From Impatiens glandulifera (Eukaryota > Streptophyta > Magnoliopsida > Ericales > Balsaminaceae): DNA of 64,000 nucleotides. The notes under the pieces were generated by a model. It saw only the letters and a list, made by a program, of their open reading frames with translations. It ran no database searches and had not been told where the DNA came from. The stretch spans positions 46,968,242 to 47,032,241 of the forward strand of contig NC_061867.1 of the NCBI RefSeq assembly GCF_907164915.1, in the 5' to 3' direction. The position numbers and the translations under genes were made by a program. Below are positions 46,401-58,651 of this stretch, piece after piece (the stretch's first letter is position 1; the number at the start of each line of letters is the position of its first letter).

Positions 46401-46837
46401 TTCTTTTACTTCTTTCGCCTTAATTTTGTTCTTTTTCCCATTATTGAAGAGAATAACACAATAATAGAGAAGATTAATTGCAGAAACATTGCAATTCAGA
46501 AATCCTAAAGATTTAACGACTAAATCGCTTAGAAATACAATCTTCCAAAAACACCCAAGATTAGAGAATTAATCGACACTCACAACTAGGAAACAAGCGT
46601 CCAGAAAAGATATCGATGCAATTCTAATAGATTTAGAGTTAGCGTCACTAACTTCATGAATTGTGTCGTTCATGCAGATCGTGATGTTCGTGCCGATTGT
46701 GTTGACTGTGCCGATCGTGTTTCAATCGACGATCGACGTTTCTTGCTTTTGAATCTCTAGAACTTTTCTCTTCCTTTTTATAGGTGGGGAGGATTTGAGT
46801 TCTGATAATAAATAAACTTAATAATTGATAATTAAAA

Positions 46838-47822
46838 TTTTTTTTGAGGAAAAACGACTTAGCGTCATTTCATTAAACATTCTCAAAAGTGGGGGAAAAA
46901 ATCACGAGTTTAAGAGATCATTCTATACGTACAGACCTAGAATGATTTTGAAGTCGTATCATTCTGATTAAAAACAAAAACGTAAATGAACTATCTGATT
47001 ACAATGTTTTCGTTTCTAATGATTTTAGTAAACGGTAAATTCCAATTCTTTCTGATATTCAAATTATGCTCCGTACTTGGAACTTTTCTTCACCTTCTCG
47101 CAAGTGCGCCACAATCCGAGACCATGTCTCTCTATAATTTTTCAACACTTCTGTGGGTTCTGCCATAGACTCTCTCGCATTACGTTTCTGCCAAATGTTG
47201 TAAACTACTGCTCCTAAGCCGCACTTGAATACGTTTGTTGTAAATATGTTTCTTTTGGCTTTGAGCAGTGTTGCTTCTTTGATTTCTTTTCATTAATTCG
47301 GGAAACTTATCAGCTCTAGACTCTTAGAAAATTTGTCCCAAATTTCCAATACTATACTGCAGCTCCCAAACAATTGATCAATGGTTTCTTCACTTCCGCT
47401 GCATAGAAGACAACTCACGTCTAGGAAGCTCATATACTTCCTGATACGGTCACGAGTGCTGAGTTTTTCCCAGAAGGAAAGCCATAGGATAAAGTGGTGT
47501 CGAGGAATTATCTTGGTTGACCATACGAGTGGAGTCCATTCTACTTTCTGCGCTTTTTCTCGGATTACCTTCCATATTCTCTTTGAGACCAGTTTCCCAT
47601 TGTCTTTTGCATTCCATTCATAAACGTTGGGTCTGTCTCGGAGTTGTATGTTACTCATGTGATCTAGTATCCTCTGTCCTTCTAGATTTCTTCTCAAAAG
47701 TGAGTCACAATTCGCGTCTTTTACATCTCTGATTTTCGCCACTACGGAGTTCCTTCTAATACGTGTAATTTTAAAATCCTGATTGGCTGGTTTTCATACC
47801 AAGGATAGTGCCAGAACAGATT
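46838..47822 (-). mobile_element. 5'-truncated LINE with zf-RVT domain
   Basis: T-run at about 46838-46846 (poly(A) on the minus strand), the 3' UTR, then ORF2 C-terminus, cut off at 47822. The left flank ATTAAGAAATTT (best preserved in copy 1 near 6023) recurs at 47818-47830, a plausible target duplication. Size and 5' truncation are typical of LINE insertions. Confidence 0.65.
47293..47742 (-). pseudogene. LINE ORF2 C-terminus (zf-RVT)
   Basis: 149 codons open: LLRRNLEGQRILDHMSNIQL, WNAKDNGKLVSKRIW, VWSTKIIPRHHFILWLSFWEKLSTRDRI and the Cys motif CLLCSGSEETIDQLFGSC. This is the reverse-transcriptase zinc-binding domain of plant LINEs, closely related to 22086-22682. No catalytic domain remains. 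Confidence 0.8.
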
Positions 47823-49041
47823 AAGAAATTTAAATTAATAGAAATTATGCAATAACTTTTAATATTCTTAATAGATAATAATTTGAAATGAAGTAGAAAA
47901 TGTGTAAGGAATAAAATTATAATAACGAATATATTAATAATATAATGTCAAAACAAAAAATATGTCAAATTATGTATAAATTAAAAATTATCATATATAT
48001 TATAACCTGCGGATAAATAAAAACAGATAAATAATATAAAAAAAGAAAGTATAACAAAAATAATTAAACATAAAATATTTCTTTTTCTAATCTGGTTTAA
48101 ACAAAATAAATATTTGAAAATTACTTTTTAAAAAATGTAGAAGTTCTTTAGAAATATAAGTATTTAGTTTAAATATATTTTTACACACTAATCGGTATTA
48201 ATTCATCGCCATTATCAACCTATCTATTACCCCTTCGCATTTTGCATCAACTGACTAAATTCCTACCATTTTATATAATTAAGCATTACTTATTATATAA
48301 ATTTTTATAACTTACTAAAAAAAATTATATTAATTTATCATTATTTATTCTTATCCTCACTAAATTTTTCACCAACCAACATGTTATTACTTTCACAACT
48401 ATATATATAATTATGGTTAATTTAAAAATATTTAAATTGTCGTGTGGAGAACTCTCTCTAGTTAATTTGAATATGTACGTGAGAGTAAATAAATATTTGA
48501 CCGGACATTAAATTGACCCGCTCATAAACTTGAAACAGCTAATTTTACAAAATAAAATAGAAAATATTATATAAAAATTTCAAATTTTCAAAATTAAAAA
48601 TTAAGAAACTTTTAAGTACATATTTTAACCAACTAAGTTAATAACGCATTATATTTTAAATTTAACTAAAATTTGGATGAATGTACGCTTCCTTGTTATA
48701 TTTTCAATATTTTAATAATATATATATATAAATTATTTTCAAAAATTATATATATATATATATAAATTAATTATTATTATTTTTTTATTATTTGATTATT
48801 TTTTATAGTTGACACGACAAAAATAAATAATAATTTTTATACTTAAAAAAAATTATCTTATTAATAAAGAGGAAAATATTATTCGTGAATTTTATAAAAA
48901 AAATATTAAAATTGTGATACTTAATAGGTTACAGAAATATATATGCATACATATAATTATAAATAAAATTTATCAATCACAATGGGTGTAATGGTTAAAT
49001 GATCTATCTTCCACACTATTGGAGATACTCACATATATATT
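47823..49041. other. AT-rich non-coding part of copy 2
   Basis: 47823-48510 is absent from copy 1. From 48515 it matches 6290-6806 and, from 48405, partly 11430-12940. No gene seen. Confidence 0.5.
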
Positions 49042-49055
49042 AATAATACTCTTTC

Positions 49056-51438
49056 TTAATAAGAGATTTCACAACACAATCGGCACAATCAACATAAACG
49101 ACACGATCGGCACGATCAGCATAAACGGAATGAACAACACGATCGACACAGTATCAAGGTCGCGGTTTCACTTGTTGTGGTCGCGGTTGCTAATTGCTCA
49201 GAGTCGTTTGTCAAATAAAGAACGTGCGCACGATCGGCACGATCAACATGATCAGCACAATCGACACAATCGGCACGAACGACACGGTATCGACTCTAAT
49301 AACTAGATCGGTCATTCATCTACAAAGCTTGGTTGGAAGGTTAGGGTTTCTAGTTTGTCATATTCTGTAATAGTTAGGGTTTCTAGTGTACCTTATTTTG
49401 TTATTGCTCCAATTTGTTATTGTGTTCTGTTATTCATCAAAATGGGAAGTAGGAAAATGATTAAGAATAAGGAAGTCAAATAATTTATGATGGAAGGTAG
49501 CTGAAAAAGAAATCGATAGAATTGTTGAAAAAATTATCCATGAAAAACAGAAATGTAACAAAGGTAAAGAACTAATTGCTAATTAAATTCTGAAGTAAGT
49601 GCAGCAGGAAAACATGGGAAATTGAAGGAATATGGAAGGTTCGGTATAATGAAAGCGCAAACATATTTGGACTTAAAAATCAAATCACAAAGCTACTAAT
49701 GCATTCAAAGAAAGGCGAGATTGTGTTCAACAAAAAGAAAATACAACAAACAACTGTCCAATTGAATATACATTATCTTCAAGATTCTAACCTACTGAAG
49801 AAGGAAGAATACGAAAAGATAGTAAACTGGTCAATTGAAACGATGACGGAGCTAATGAAGTCCCCAAAATCAAAGACATATACTATTATGAGCAATTCAA
49901 ACTGAAGGTAAATGAAGTTTGGAAAAAGAATGCAGAAAAGAAAGCAGAAAGTCGTGCATACAAAGGTCAAATCTACTTGGGTGAGTTTAAAGCAAAAATT
50001 GATATTCTCAACTCTCCTTTTGAATTTAAATTGTCCACTGAAGTGGAGGAAAAATGCGTCAAAGAATGAGAAAATGTATTTGTTAGAAACTACAAAGGAG
50101 AGAACCGTGTATCTTTCCCAAATTCTAAGGAATCATTAATGAAACAATGGGAGCAGAAGAGACTAAAGAAGATTTCTACAAACATCCATGATCTCTATTT
50201 TCTACAATTTAAAAGGATACGAACTTGGATTATATTCTGAAAATTGGGCATACTTATATTGGATCCAACTGTATAAAGTTGGAGAGATGGTCTGAAGAAT
50301 TGAGCCTTCTAAGCAAGCCAAAGGAAACAGCCCAAATATGGTTTAAATTTAGCAATATCCCAAAACACATGTATAATGTAGAAGTTCTAAGTCACTTTGC
50401 TAGTCTATTTGGGAAACCATTATATATGGACCTAATTACAGAGGGAGGAGAGCACCTTACTTTTATTAGAATAAACATTGAAGTGCATCCTCAAAGTACA
50501 CTACCAAAGAACATGACAATTGTTGATAGAAAGGGAAATAGCACAATTATGGAAATCTTATATGAATGGAGGCTAAACAGATATGCTTTCTATGCTTTCA
50601 TAGTACTTTCCAACATGTTAGTATTAAATGTGCAAAAGAAATTGAGGAAGAATAGAAAATTATGAAAGCCCAGGAAGCAAAAAAAACATGAAAATGAAAC
50701 GGAAGAATCAAGAATGGAAGAAAATATTGTGGAAGTCAAGGATAGTGATAAAAATGACAAAAATGAGGAAAATTCTGAGACAAAGGAAAGCAGCGAAAGA
50801 AAAAGAGTAAAGGGAATAAAAGTGAAGAGGAAAAGAAAATTTTTTGTAATGCAAATGATTATAATGAAAATGGAAGATGAACCTCAAGTGACTGTTGAGG
50901 AAAGTCAAGAGGAAAACACCCAGAATTTCTAAGATGAAACATAGAATTATAAATTCGATAAAGAATATTTCAAAACCGATGCGGAGTCTGAAGCTGAAGC
51001 TGAAGATAAGGAAAACAAGAATACAGAAATTGAAGTTGAAGATGAAGATTACAAAGGTAAAACCTTGAAATTCTCAGAAACAATTATTTATATCAAATCA
51101 GAACAGACTCGTACAAAGAGAGAATTCAAAATGAGAAATAACAATACTCATCATTATCTTCAATACAATCTCCTTTTATCGTTAGAGGAAGAGGAAGAGC
51201 AAGGGGAAGAATGCATCTCAATAAAAATAGATGGCATGCAAAAATCCCAGGCTGGGATGGTTATGTTTGAATGTAGTCTTTTTTGGAATGTATGAATGCT
51301 ACTAATAAGTTTTTTAGGGTATTTTGATTGTCATCCTTAATCATAGCTAATGTTTGTCTAACTTTGATTTCTTACCCTCACACTTTTTAGATTTTAATGA
51401 AATGGGTTTACCCATTTTCTTAAAAAAAATAATAAAAA
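49056..51438 (+). mobile_element. ORF1-only LINE, second copy, 14-bp TSD
   Basis: AATAATACTCTTTC at 49042-49055 and 51439-51452, the same site as in copy 1. GATCG repeats at 49075-49285, ORF1, 3' UTR and an A-rich tail (TTAAAAAAAATAATAAAAAA). No ORF2 sequence. Confidence 0.75.
49441..51295 (+). pseudogene. LINE ORF1: DUF4283, damaged CCHC, Lys/Glu-rich tail
   Basis: Keeps the ATG (MGSRKMIKNKEVK) lost in copy 1, but a stop follows at once. The N-terminal piece spans 49699-49905 (KKGEIVFNKKKIQQTTVQL). The DUF4283 region is at 50225-50665 (IGHTYIGSNCIKLERW, GKPLYMDLITEGGEHL, VDRKGNSTIMEILYEW), then a damaged knuckle, an acidic/basic tail (50714-50932) and a last piece to 51295. Frameshifts and stops prevent a full product. 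Confidence 0.75.
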
Positions 51439-51452
51439 AATAATACTCTTTC

Positions 51453-52016
51453 ATATAATTTCTTCAAATTTTCACCCCATGAAATTCAAATATTTGTGAC
51501 GTAATCTAATATGTTGAAAAAAATAAAATAGTTTATCCATATTCTCTCCTCACACTTTCCCCTTTTTTCCATCAATAATGTGATGCAATTTCATTCTCTC
51601 TTCTATTCTCTTTCCCAATTTCATTCAACTATTACTCATTTAATATTAAATTTTTTGAAATAAAACATTAACTGAATATCATATCTCTTCCTTAGGTATG
51701 TTTGGTAACCCTAGAATTGATATTGGAATTGAGGGTTTAATTTTAATTCTTAAGTTTTGTAGACACTCTAATATTAAGAATAAAAAGTTGAATTATAATT
51801 TCAATAAAATTTAATCATATGTAATTTTATAGTTTTCAATTCTACTATTTGGTTGGAATTTTTAATTATAAATTTTACTTTTTTAATGTTTTTTTAAACA
51901 AAATAATTTATTATTTTATCATTTAAAATATTATTAAAGTTTTCAGTCGAGATTTGTTTTTAGAATTTAGCAGGTTAGAAGATTTTTTTTTTAATTTAAT
52001 AACTTAACATTTTGAA

Positions 52017-52059
<43 letters not shown>

Positions 52060-53722
52060 TTAAGAAGTTAACATGTTGAATCGATATTTTATTTTTAAAT
52101 TTAGGAAGTTAAAATGTCGAACCGATATTTTTTTTAATATATGAAGTTAAAATATTGAAACGATATTTTTTTAATAAAATTCAAAATATAAAACTCTTGA
52201 ACCTTGATCTATCTTAATTAGTTATGTCAAATTAATATTTTAATAAAATAAATAATATATATTAAAAATATTTTATTAATTATTTTTTTACCAATATAGG
52301 AATTAAGATTGAATTACAATTATATAATTTTTCTAAACATAGAAATTGAATTGTAATTCAATATTAATTCTCATGTAATTGAAATTGAAATTCAAATGCC
52401 AATTCTATTTTCAATCATCCAAACATATTGTTATAAAATTATTACTTATAAATTGTATTATAATTTTTTTAATAAAGGAGAGTTAGTATGACAACCACAC
52501 AGTTATGACCCCGTTTAAACTCAAAGCTTTTAGATGAAATCGAATCGTGACATTTTGATATATCTTAAGCCGAATCTTAATCTTATTACTGGGCTACTTT
52601 GGTGAGATAGGTAAATTAAAATTATAGAAAAATAATAATAATAAACAAAAGAAAGAAAGAAGGAAGAAAAAGAAATAAAACAAAGTAAAAAGAATGTTCA
52701 AAATTAAATTATTTTATTAATCAATTTAATTTAGTCTACCCATTCTCACTAGTTTTTGATATCTTTTCAATATTGTAAAACAATTTTAATGATCAATTTT
52801 CAATCTTGGAAAACATATTTTACAATAGAGAATGTTCAAAATTAAATTATTTTATTAATCTAAGTAATTCAACTCTAACTCTTCTTATTAGGTTTTTACA
52901 TCAACGAATTCTTTTCACTCTTGGAAAAATAGATTTTGTTGATGCCTTCTCAATACTAGAAAACACATTTTTCTCAATATTGTAAAACATATATTTCTCA
53001 ATATTGTAACAGATTTTTTTATATTTACTCAATTTGGACCGAAAATATATAAGTTTTTCAATATGTAATCAAAATAGAGTTATGATATATTAAATGAATA
53101 CTTAAACAATTTTGAAATTTTAAAGATTATCAGTTTTTTTTTAAAATTATATTTAATTTGTTAAATATTAAGTTTTAATTATTATTATAATATATATTTA
53201 AAATATGAGAAAGAAATATGTATATGAATAAATAAAATAAACCTTTTACTATTTTTTAGTTATTCTTTATTGTTAATTATATTTATTAAATATATTTTTT
53301 TAATTATTGCCTATTTCATGCCACATTTTTTAGTTTAAAAATTATTTATTATTAATATTTATAAACTTGATTTTTATATTTTTTTAATAAATAAAAATTT
53401 GTCTAGAAATATTACTGGGTTGATATTAATTTTGTTTTATTAAATCTTTTACCACTTCAAATTATGTAGGATATTTGAAAAATATATCAAATTAACCTAA
53501 TATTCTTTTATAAATTGACTAAGATTCTTAGTGGGAAAGTCTAAAATATAAAATTAAAATTTATATAATTGACTTGTCTCAATAGTAATGTTTGGTCGAT
53601 GGTATATATTATAGTAATAGTGTTATAATATAGTGTTATAATACGATGTTTATTACCTTTTACTATTGGTATAAATTTATACGCTATATAATTTATACAT
53701 CATTTGGTATAAAATAGTAGGT
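51453..53722. repeat. AT-rich part of large repeat, copy 2
   Basis: Aligns with 9273-11400 and with copy 3. GGTATGTTTGGTAACCCTAG near 51707 is the empty form of the hAT site at 14511. An (AT)n run lies at 52020-52055. No gene seen. Confidence 0.6.
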
Positions 53723-53971
53723 ATTACAAATCTAATAGAATTTTGTGTAATTTTTTTCAATTCTTTGGGTAAAATTATGCATATTTTCCTAACAACTATT
53801 TATACGGTCTCTACTTTAAACTCTGACCGTTTAAAAAATATCATTTTACACCGTATTGATTTATTTCATCCTATAACATCCATCTAAATGTGAATTGAAA
53901 CATAAACACATGTCTAGTTTTTGTATCAATTTGTGCATAGGAGCATTCGTCTACGTTATTGTCATAAATTC
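53723..53971 (-). repeat. Repeat piece left of the TRIM
   Basis: 53830-53971 reversed matches 18666-18850. Together with 55005-55200 it forms the element that the TRIM interrupted. The first 100 bases are not recognised. Confidence 0.6.
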
Positions 53972-55004
53972 TATTAGAAATAAAGAGAGGAGAGAAGTTG
54001 TATTGAATGATTTTATGGCTTACATAGGTTATGTCTATTATATCGACATTACATTTAACTTATGTGGAAACTAATATAATAATATAAAATAATAATGATA
54101 TTATCACAATTTATCATATTGTGATAATATCTTACAGCTATATTATTTTATATTCTAATCATATTATCACAATTTATAATATTGTGATAATATCTTACAT
54201 ATATATTATTTTATATTCTAACATCCCTCCTCAAACTTAAGATGAAAATTTTTTAAACAATTTGAGGTTGAAGACAATCGAGATGTTGAAATTTTGATGA
54301 TGTATTCTTCAATCTTCGGAAACTCGGAAACTCGTGAGCTCCATCCAGTTATAGGATGCTAATGTTTTGACTGATAAACTAGCGAAGACGTCAAATCTCA
54401 TGGACATTAAATGTTGGGGATAAAACAACAAATAAATAACTTCAAAGTTACTCGTGAGTCTCAAAATTTATCCAATGGTGGGGATGTCCATGTGTTGCAT
54501 AAAATAAAACTAACGAAGTGGTCAAATCCCATGGATATAAAATTGCTTGGCTAAAGCAACAACTAAAATCAAAGAATATGATTACCGAAGAATATTAAAA
54601 CATCAACTCAAATATCTAAAAAGAAAAGACATTATTAAAAAAAAGTTTATAAAATATTAGTGCCCTCCATCAATGGTTAAGATAACCATTGATGGAGGCA
54701 GTGGAAAACTATCAGTTGATTGTCTCAAGAACGATAACAAGATCTGATACCATGTCATAAATAAAGAGAGGAGAGAAGTTGTATTGAATGATTTTATCGG
54801 TTACATAGGTTATGTCTATTATATAGACATTACAATGAACTTATAAGAAAACTAATCTAATAGTATAAGATAATAATGATATTATCACAATTTATCATAT
54901 TGTGATAATATCTTACAAGTATATTATTTTATAATCTAATGATATTATCACAATTTATAATATTGTGATAATATATTACATATATATTATCTTATATTCT
55001 AACA
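53972..55004 (-). mobile_element. TRIM (miniature LTR retrotransposon), complete
   Basis: Two 252-bp LTRs (53972-54223, 54753-55004) enclose a 529-bp non-coding interior. On the minus strand the interior begins TGGTATCAGATCTTG (54738-54752), an initiator-Met tRNA primer site, and ends with AAGTTTGAGGAGGGA (54224-54238), a polypurine tract. Flanks AATTC (53967-53971) and GATTC (55005-55009) are an imperfect 5-bp duplication (GAATC/GAATT on the minus strand is the consistent reading). The homologous locus at 18.66 kb lacks the element. The interior holds a two-fold repeat (GTCAAATC-CATGGA) but no ORF. Confidence 0.85.
54097..54193. repeat. Paired hairpins in the TRIM LTR
   Basis: GATATTATCACAA (54097) pairs with TTGTGATAATATC (54119-54131), and ATATTATCACAAT (54161) pairs with ATTGTGATAATAT (54181-54193). 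Both have 13-bp arms and short loops. The other LTR has the same pair (about 54878-54972). Confidence 0.75.
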
Positions 55005-55439
55005 GATTCTAAGTCTAAAATATAAGAAAAATGTAAATACTTGTAAGCGAGAAGCGTTATTCGAATTTGTACACATTTTGCAGAAGAGTCTAGGAACACA
55101 CTCCAATTAATCGACTTCAACACGAACATAGAACTCTAACTACAAAAGTAAAAAATCCCGAGAGCTCCAAGTATTAGTAATATTGTCTTGAAATAAAATA
55201 ACTTGTACATACAGGCCCAAACTCACTAATAATTAAATAAGTCCTAATTGCATAAAAGACAACTAAGACTAACAATTTTCAATTTACTAACAATTAATGC
55301 TTAAACTCACAATCTCCCCCGTTAACTTGATTTAGTTCAAGATTATTCACATCGAGCAACTCTCACATCTCTGCGAAATGACTCTTATTAGCTCCTTGGT
55401 GAGAATGTTTGCACGTTGCTCCCTAGTACATACGAACTC

Positions 55440-57230
55440 TACATTGATCTGTTAGTTCTCGACACATTCACGGATGAAGTGGAACTGAGTGTCGATGTGT
55501 TTGTTATGTCCATGAACCACCAGATTCTTCATTAATGCTATTGCGGACTTGTTGTCGACGTAAAGGGTTACCGGCCTTGGCTCATATCCGACCACCTCGC
55601 TCAACAAGTTTCTCATTTAAAGTCCTTGACACAACGCTACAATAGATTCTATAAACTCTACCTCACATGAAGATAAATCAATAGTTGTTTCTTTTGAGAT
55701 TGTTAGGTGATCAAATTCCCATTGAGATAAAACACCATCCCTCTGGTGTTTTTTTCTATCGTCTATGTCACCGGATAGGCCGTTGTCAGTATAACCAACG
55801 AGTTCTTCAACTTTTCGTCATCTTCTTAATTGAATCCCATAGCTCGTCGTTCCCTTCACGTAACGAAGAATGTATTTTACTACTTTTTGGTGTAGAGTGG
55901 TAGGATTCTCCATATATCAACTTACTATATCAACTATATAAGAGATATCGGGTCGAGTGTGCATCAAGTACCTGAGACATCCGATGATACGCCTATACTC
56001 CTTCAGATCTACTAAGCTTCCTTCCACATCCTTTCCGAGCTGCAAATTTTCTTTCATCGGATACTTGCTCGATTTGAAATCCTCCATTGCAAACGATTTC
56101 AACACCTTCTTCACATAAGCATCCTGCTTCACCTCGATGCTATCTTTCTTTTGGTTCACCTCTATACTAATATAGTACGAAAGTAACCCGAGATCACTCA
56201 TCTCGAACTCCTTCATCATCTGTTTCTTGAACTCCCCAACACCCGTGATGCTTGATCAAGTCACGATCAAGTCGTCGACGTATAAGCCAACAATGAGTAC
56301 TTCTCCATTGTTTCTCATGTACACAGTCTGCTGTTAAGAACACTTTACGAAGCCGCGACGCATCATTCTCTAATTGAGGCAAGTGGTCTACACACTTAGT
56401 GCTTGGCATAGTTTGTAGACAGTCTTGTATAACATGTACACCTTGTGCTCTTTATTCTTGATTATGAAGCCTTCTTGATGAGCTACATAGACTTCTTTTT
56501 CGATGTCACCATTGAAAAATGCTGATTTGACATCATAGTGATGAATCTCCCATCCACGGTGAACTGCGATGACAAGAATTAGCCTAACTATGTCAAGTTT
56601 TTCCACCGATGCAAATATCTCCTCAAAATTATTTCCTTGCTTCTACACATAGCCTTTTGCTTCTAATTTTGCTTTGTGCTTGAGGATGTTGCCTTTACTG
56701 TCTCTTTTCAACTTGAAAAACCAATTTAACTCGATGATCTTGTGACCGGGTGGTTAGTCGATCATCTCTCATATCTTATTCTTCCTGATAGACTCAATCT
56801 TTTTATTCATGACCAAATTCCATGACTCTTTGACTACCGCCTCGTGATATGTTGTTGGCTCATCGGTGGTGAGCAACAATAATTTTACAAGATCCATCTC
56901 TACTAGTGGTGCCTCAGCATAGACATCTCGTAGGATTCTAAACTCTACGAAATTTTGTATGAGCTTGTTATTGTCGTTGCACCACTCCCACTACTTCTCC
57001 TCCTCAAATACGACATCTCTGATCATATAGATTTTCTCGCAAGCTGGATTATGACACTTGGGATCCTTGCTTCCTTCTTTGAACATCACATTTCCGGTGA
57101 TTTTCTCATTGAGCTCATTGAGCTTCTCTCGTTGGCCCTTCATATGTTTTTTTGCTCCATTGTCAAGGTACCACACATCATTATGATTACATTCATCGCC
57201 ACTTGAGAGGAGTTTCTCCATGACTTTCTA
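55440..57230 (-). pseudogene. Copia pol with integrase deleted
   Basis: Protease read as VWYLDNGAKKHMKG near 57165 (family D-T/S-G, here D-N-G). The frame runs MFKEGSKDPKCHNPACEKIYMIRD directly into the post-integrase motif RDVVFEEE (about 57000-57070), so the whole integrase is missing with the junction near 57045. RT follows: LDIVRLILVIAVHRGWEIHHYDVKSAFFNG (about 56520-56606, read in part), GLYVDDLIVT near 56275 followed by a stop, and MSDLGLLSYYISIEV / TRPDISYIVD at 56219-55917. RNase H remains in fragments to 55440. Multiple stops and frameshifts. Confidence 0.85.
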
Positions 57231-57399
57231 TTCATTGAGAAAAACCACCTATAGTTCCTCCTTGAACGGTTCTTGCATGAACTCTTCATGGCTTGTCTTC
57301 TCATCTTCGGAAAAGCATTTCTCACTCTTTCAGCAAACATTAATAATGACTCTTCGTCATAGAAGCTAGTGAGGTTTTTATCATCGTCTTTGGGCAAAG

Positions 57400-58350
57400 T
57401 ATTTGTCACTACCTCAACAAACATTAATGATGTTCCTCGACATAGAATATAGTGAGGTTTTCCTCATCGACAGACCTTTTGTTAAGGCACTAAGACGCGT
57501 AGTGCCCGTACTTTTGACAAGCGTAACACTTCACTATGCTATTGTCTTTGCGGTCCTTAGTGTCTTCTTGTCGAGTTGAACTTTCTGCACAACCTTGCCC
57601 TTGACCTTTCCCTTTGCCACGAACTCGATTATCTTCACCGTTGTCGTTGCGACTCGACGATCTAGAAAAAATTGGCTTCTCCATTTTTCTTTATTCGTGA
57701 CATCCATTCATCATGCATGAGCAATATGTGCTCCTCCTCTTGGTTATCATAGCCGCGAAGTCTCAACTCGTGGACTTTGAGATGATCGACGATCTCCTCA
57801 ACGGTTATATTCTCGAGGTCACCAAATTTCTCGATCACTGTAATGATCTGTACGTATGTTTATGGTAAGGCTCTAAGGAACTTCTTGACTATGGAGATCT
57901 CTTACACATTCTCTCCCAACGAGTGAATATCAGTCACAATGGATATTAATTTCCTAGCGAAATCATCCATCGATTTCCCATTCTTCATGTGAATCGCCTC
58001 GAATTGTATCTTTTAAGGTTTACACTTTTTCCTCCTTGACTCTCTCCACTCCAACATGCATTGTCTTTAGCGTCTCCCATGCTAGCTTGGTGGAATCCTT
58101 CTCGGCCCCCATGAGAAGGACGTCCTAAAGAAGTGCTTGATAGATGGTGGTGAAAGCCATTCTATCCTTCCGTTCGTTGACCTCATCGAGCATAACGGTT
58201 TCCCACACTCCTTGTTCTTGTAAGTTTACCTGCATCATTGACGCTCACACCGAGTAGTTACTATTCGTGAGCAACGGACATGAGAGCGTCACATTCCCTT
58301 CTCTTCCAATCTTCATTGTCGTCGCATCTTTGGTTGATCTTGTTGACGAC
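57400..58350 (-). pseudogene. Copia gag with CCHC knuckle, broken
   Basis: 57490-57684 encodes a Gly/Lys/Arg-rich stretch and CYACQKYGHYAS, where a TAG precedes the last Cys of the CX2CX4HX4C knuckle. Upstream, to 58350, the minus strand has gag-like reading with stops. The start lies just after the primer site near 58360. Confidence 0.65.
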
Positions 58351-58651
58351 ATGTTTTTTAACCTAGCTCTGATATCAAATGTTGGCTTTTGACTATTAGA
58401 TATTCTAAGAACAATTATGAAGGAATAAAACTCATAAAAATAGATATTTGTTAAAGAGGAAAAATCTAAAGAGTCTTAAGAGTTGTGTATAATTTTTACA
58501 AACAACCTTATAAAGGAGTAATTATCCTAAAACCCTAAATTACTTATACATACAGCCTCAAGCCCACTAATAATTAAATAACCCTAATTACATAAAAGAC
58601 AATTAAAACCAACAACTCTCAATTTACTGACAATCAATGCTTAAACTCACA

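Larger units (their letters stand above)
39216..46803 (-). mobile_element. ORF1-only LINE split by a Copia element, 16-bp TSD
   Basis: GATAATAAATAAACTT stands at 39200-39215 and again at 46804-46819. Without the Copia element (39976-45160 plus 5-bp duplication) the LINE is about 2.4 kb, the same size and content as the copies at 6821 and 49056: GATCG-repeat 5' end (46660-46740), ORF1 fragments, Lys/Glu-rich tail and 3' end. It is on the minus strand. Confidence 0.8.
46475..53722 (+). repeat. Large direct repeat, copy 2
   Basis: Same order as 5654-11430 and more complete: LINE 5' end, 5'-truncated LINE, non-coding 47.82-49.04 kb, ORF1-only LINE, AT-rich tract. It shares the same LINE insertion points and target duplications with copy 1, so the insertions came before the duplication. 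Confidence 0.8.
55197..58651 (-). mobile_element. Copia element lacking integrase, left LTR truncated
   Basis: Right LTR 58380-58651 (TGTTGG...CTCACA). Beside it the minus strand reads TTTGATATCAGAGCTAGG, an altered initiator-Met tRNA primer site. The left LTR keeps only about 115 bp (55197-55311) matching the end of the right LTR; beyond it is unrelated repeat. A GGGGGAGATTG polypurine tract (minus strand) abuts 55311. The interior has gag, protease, RT and RNase H but no integrase. Confidence 0.8.
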
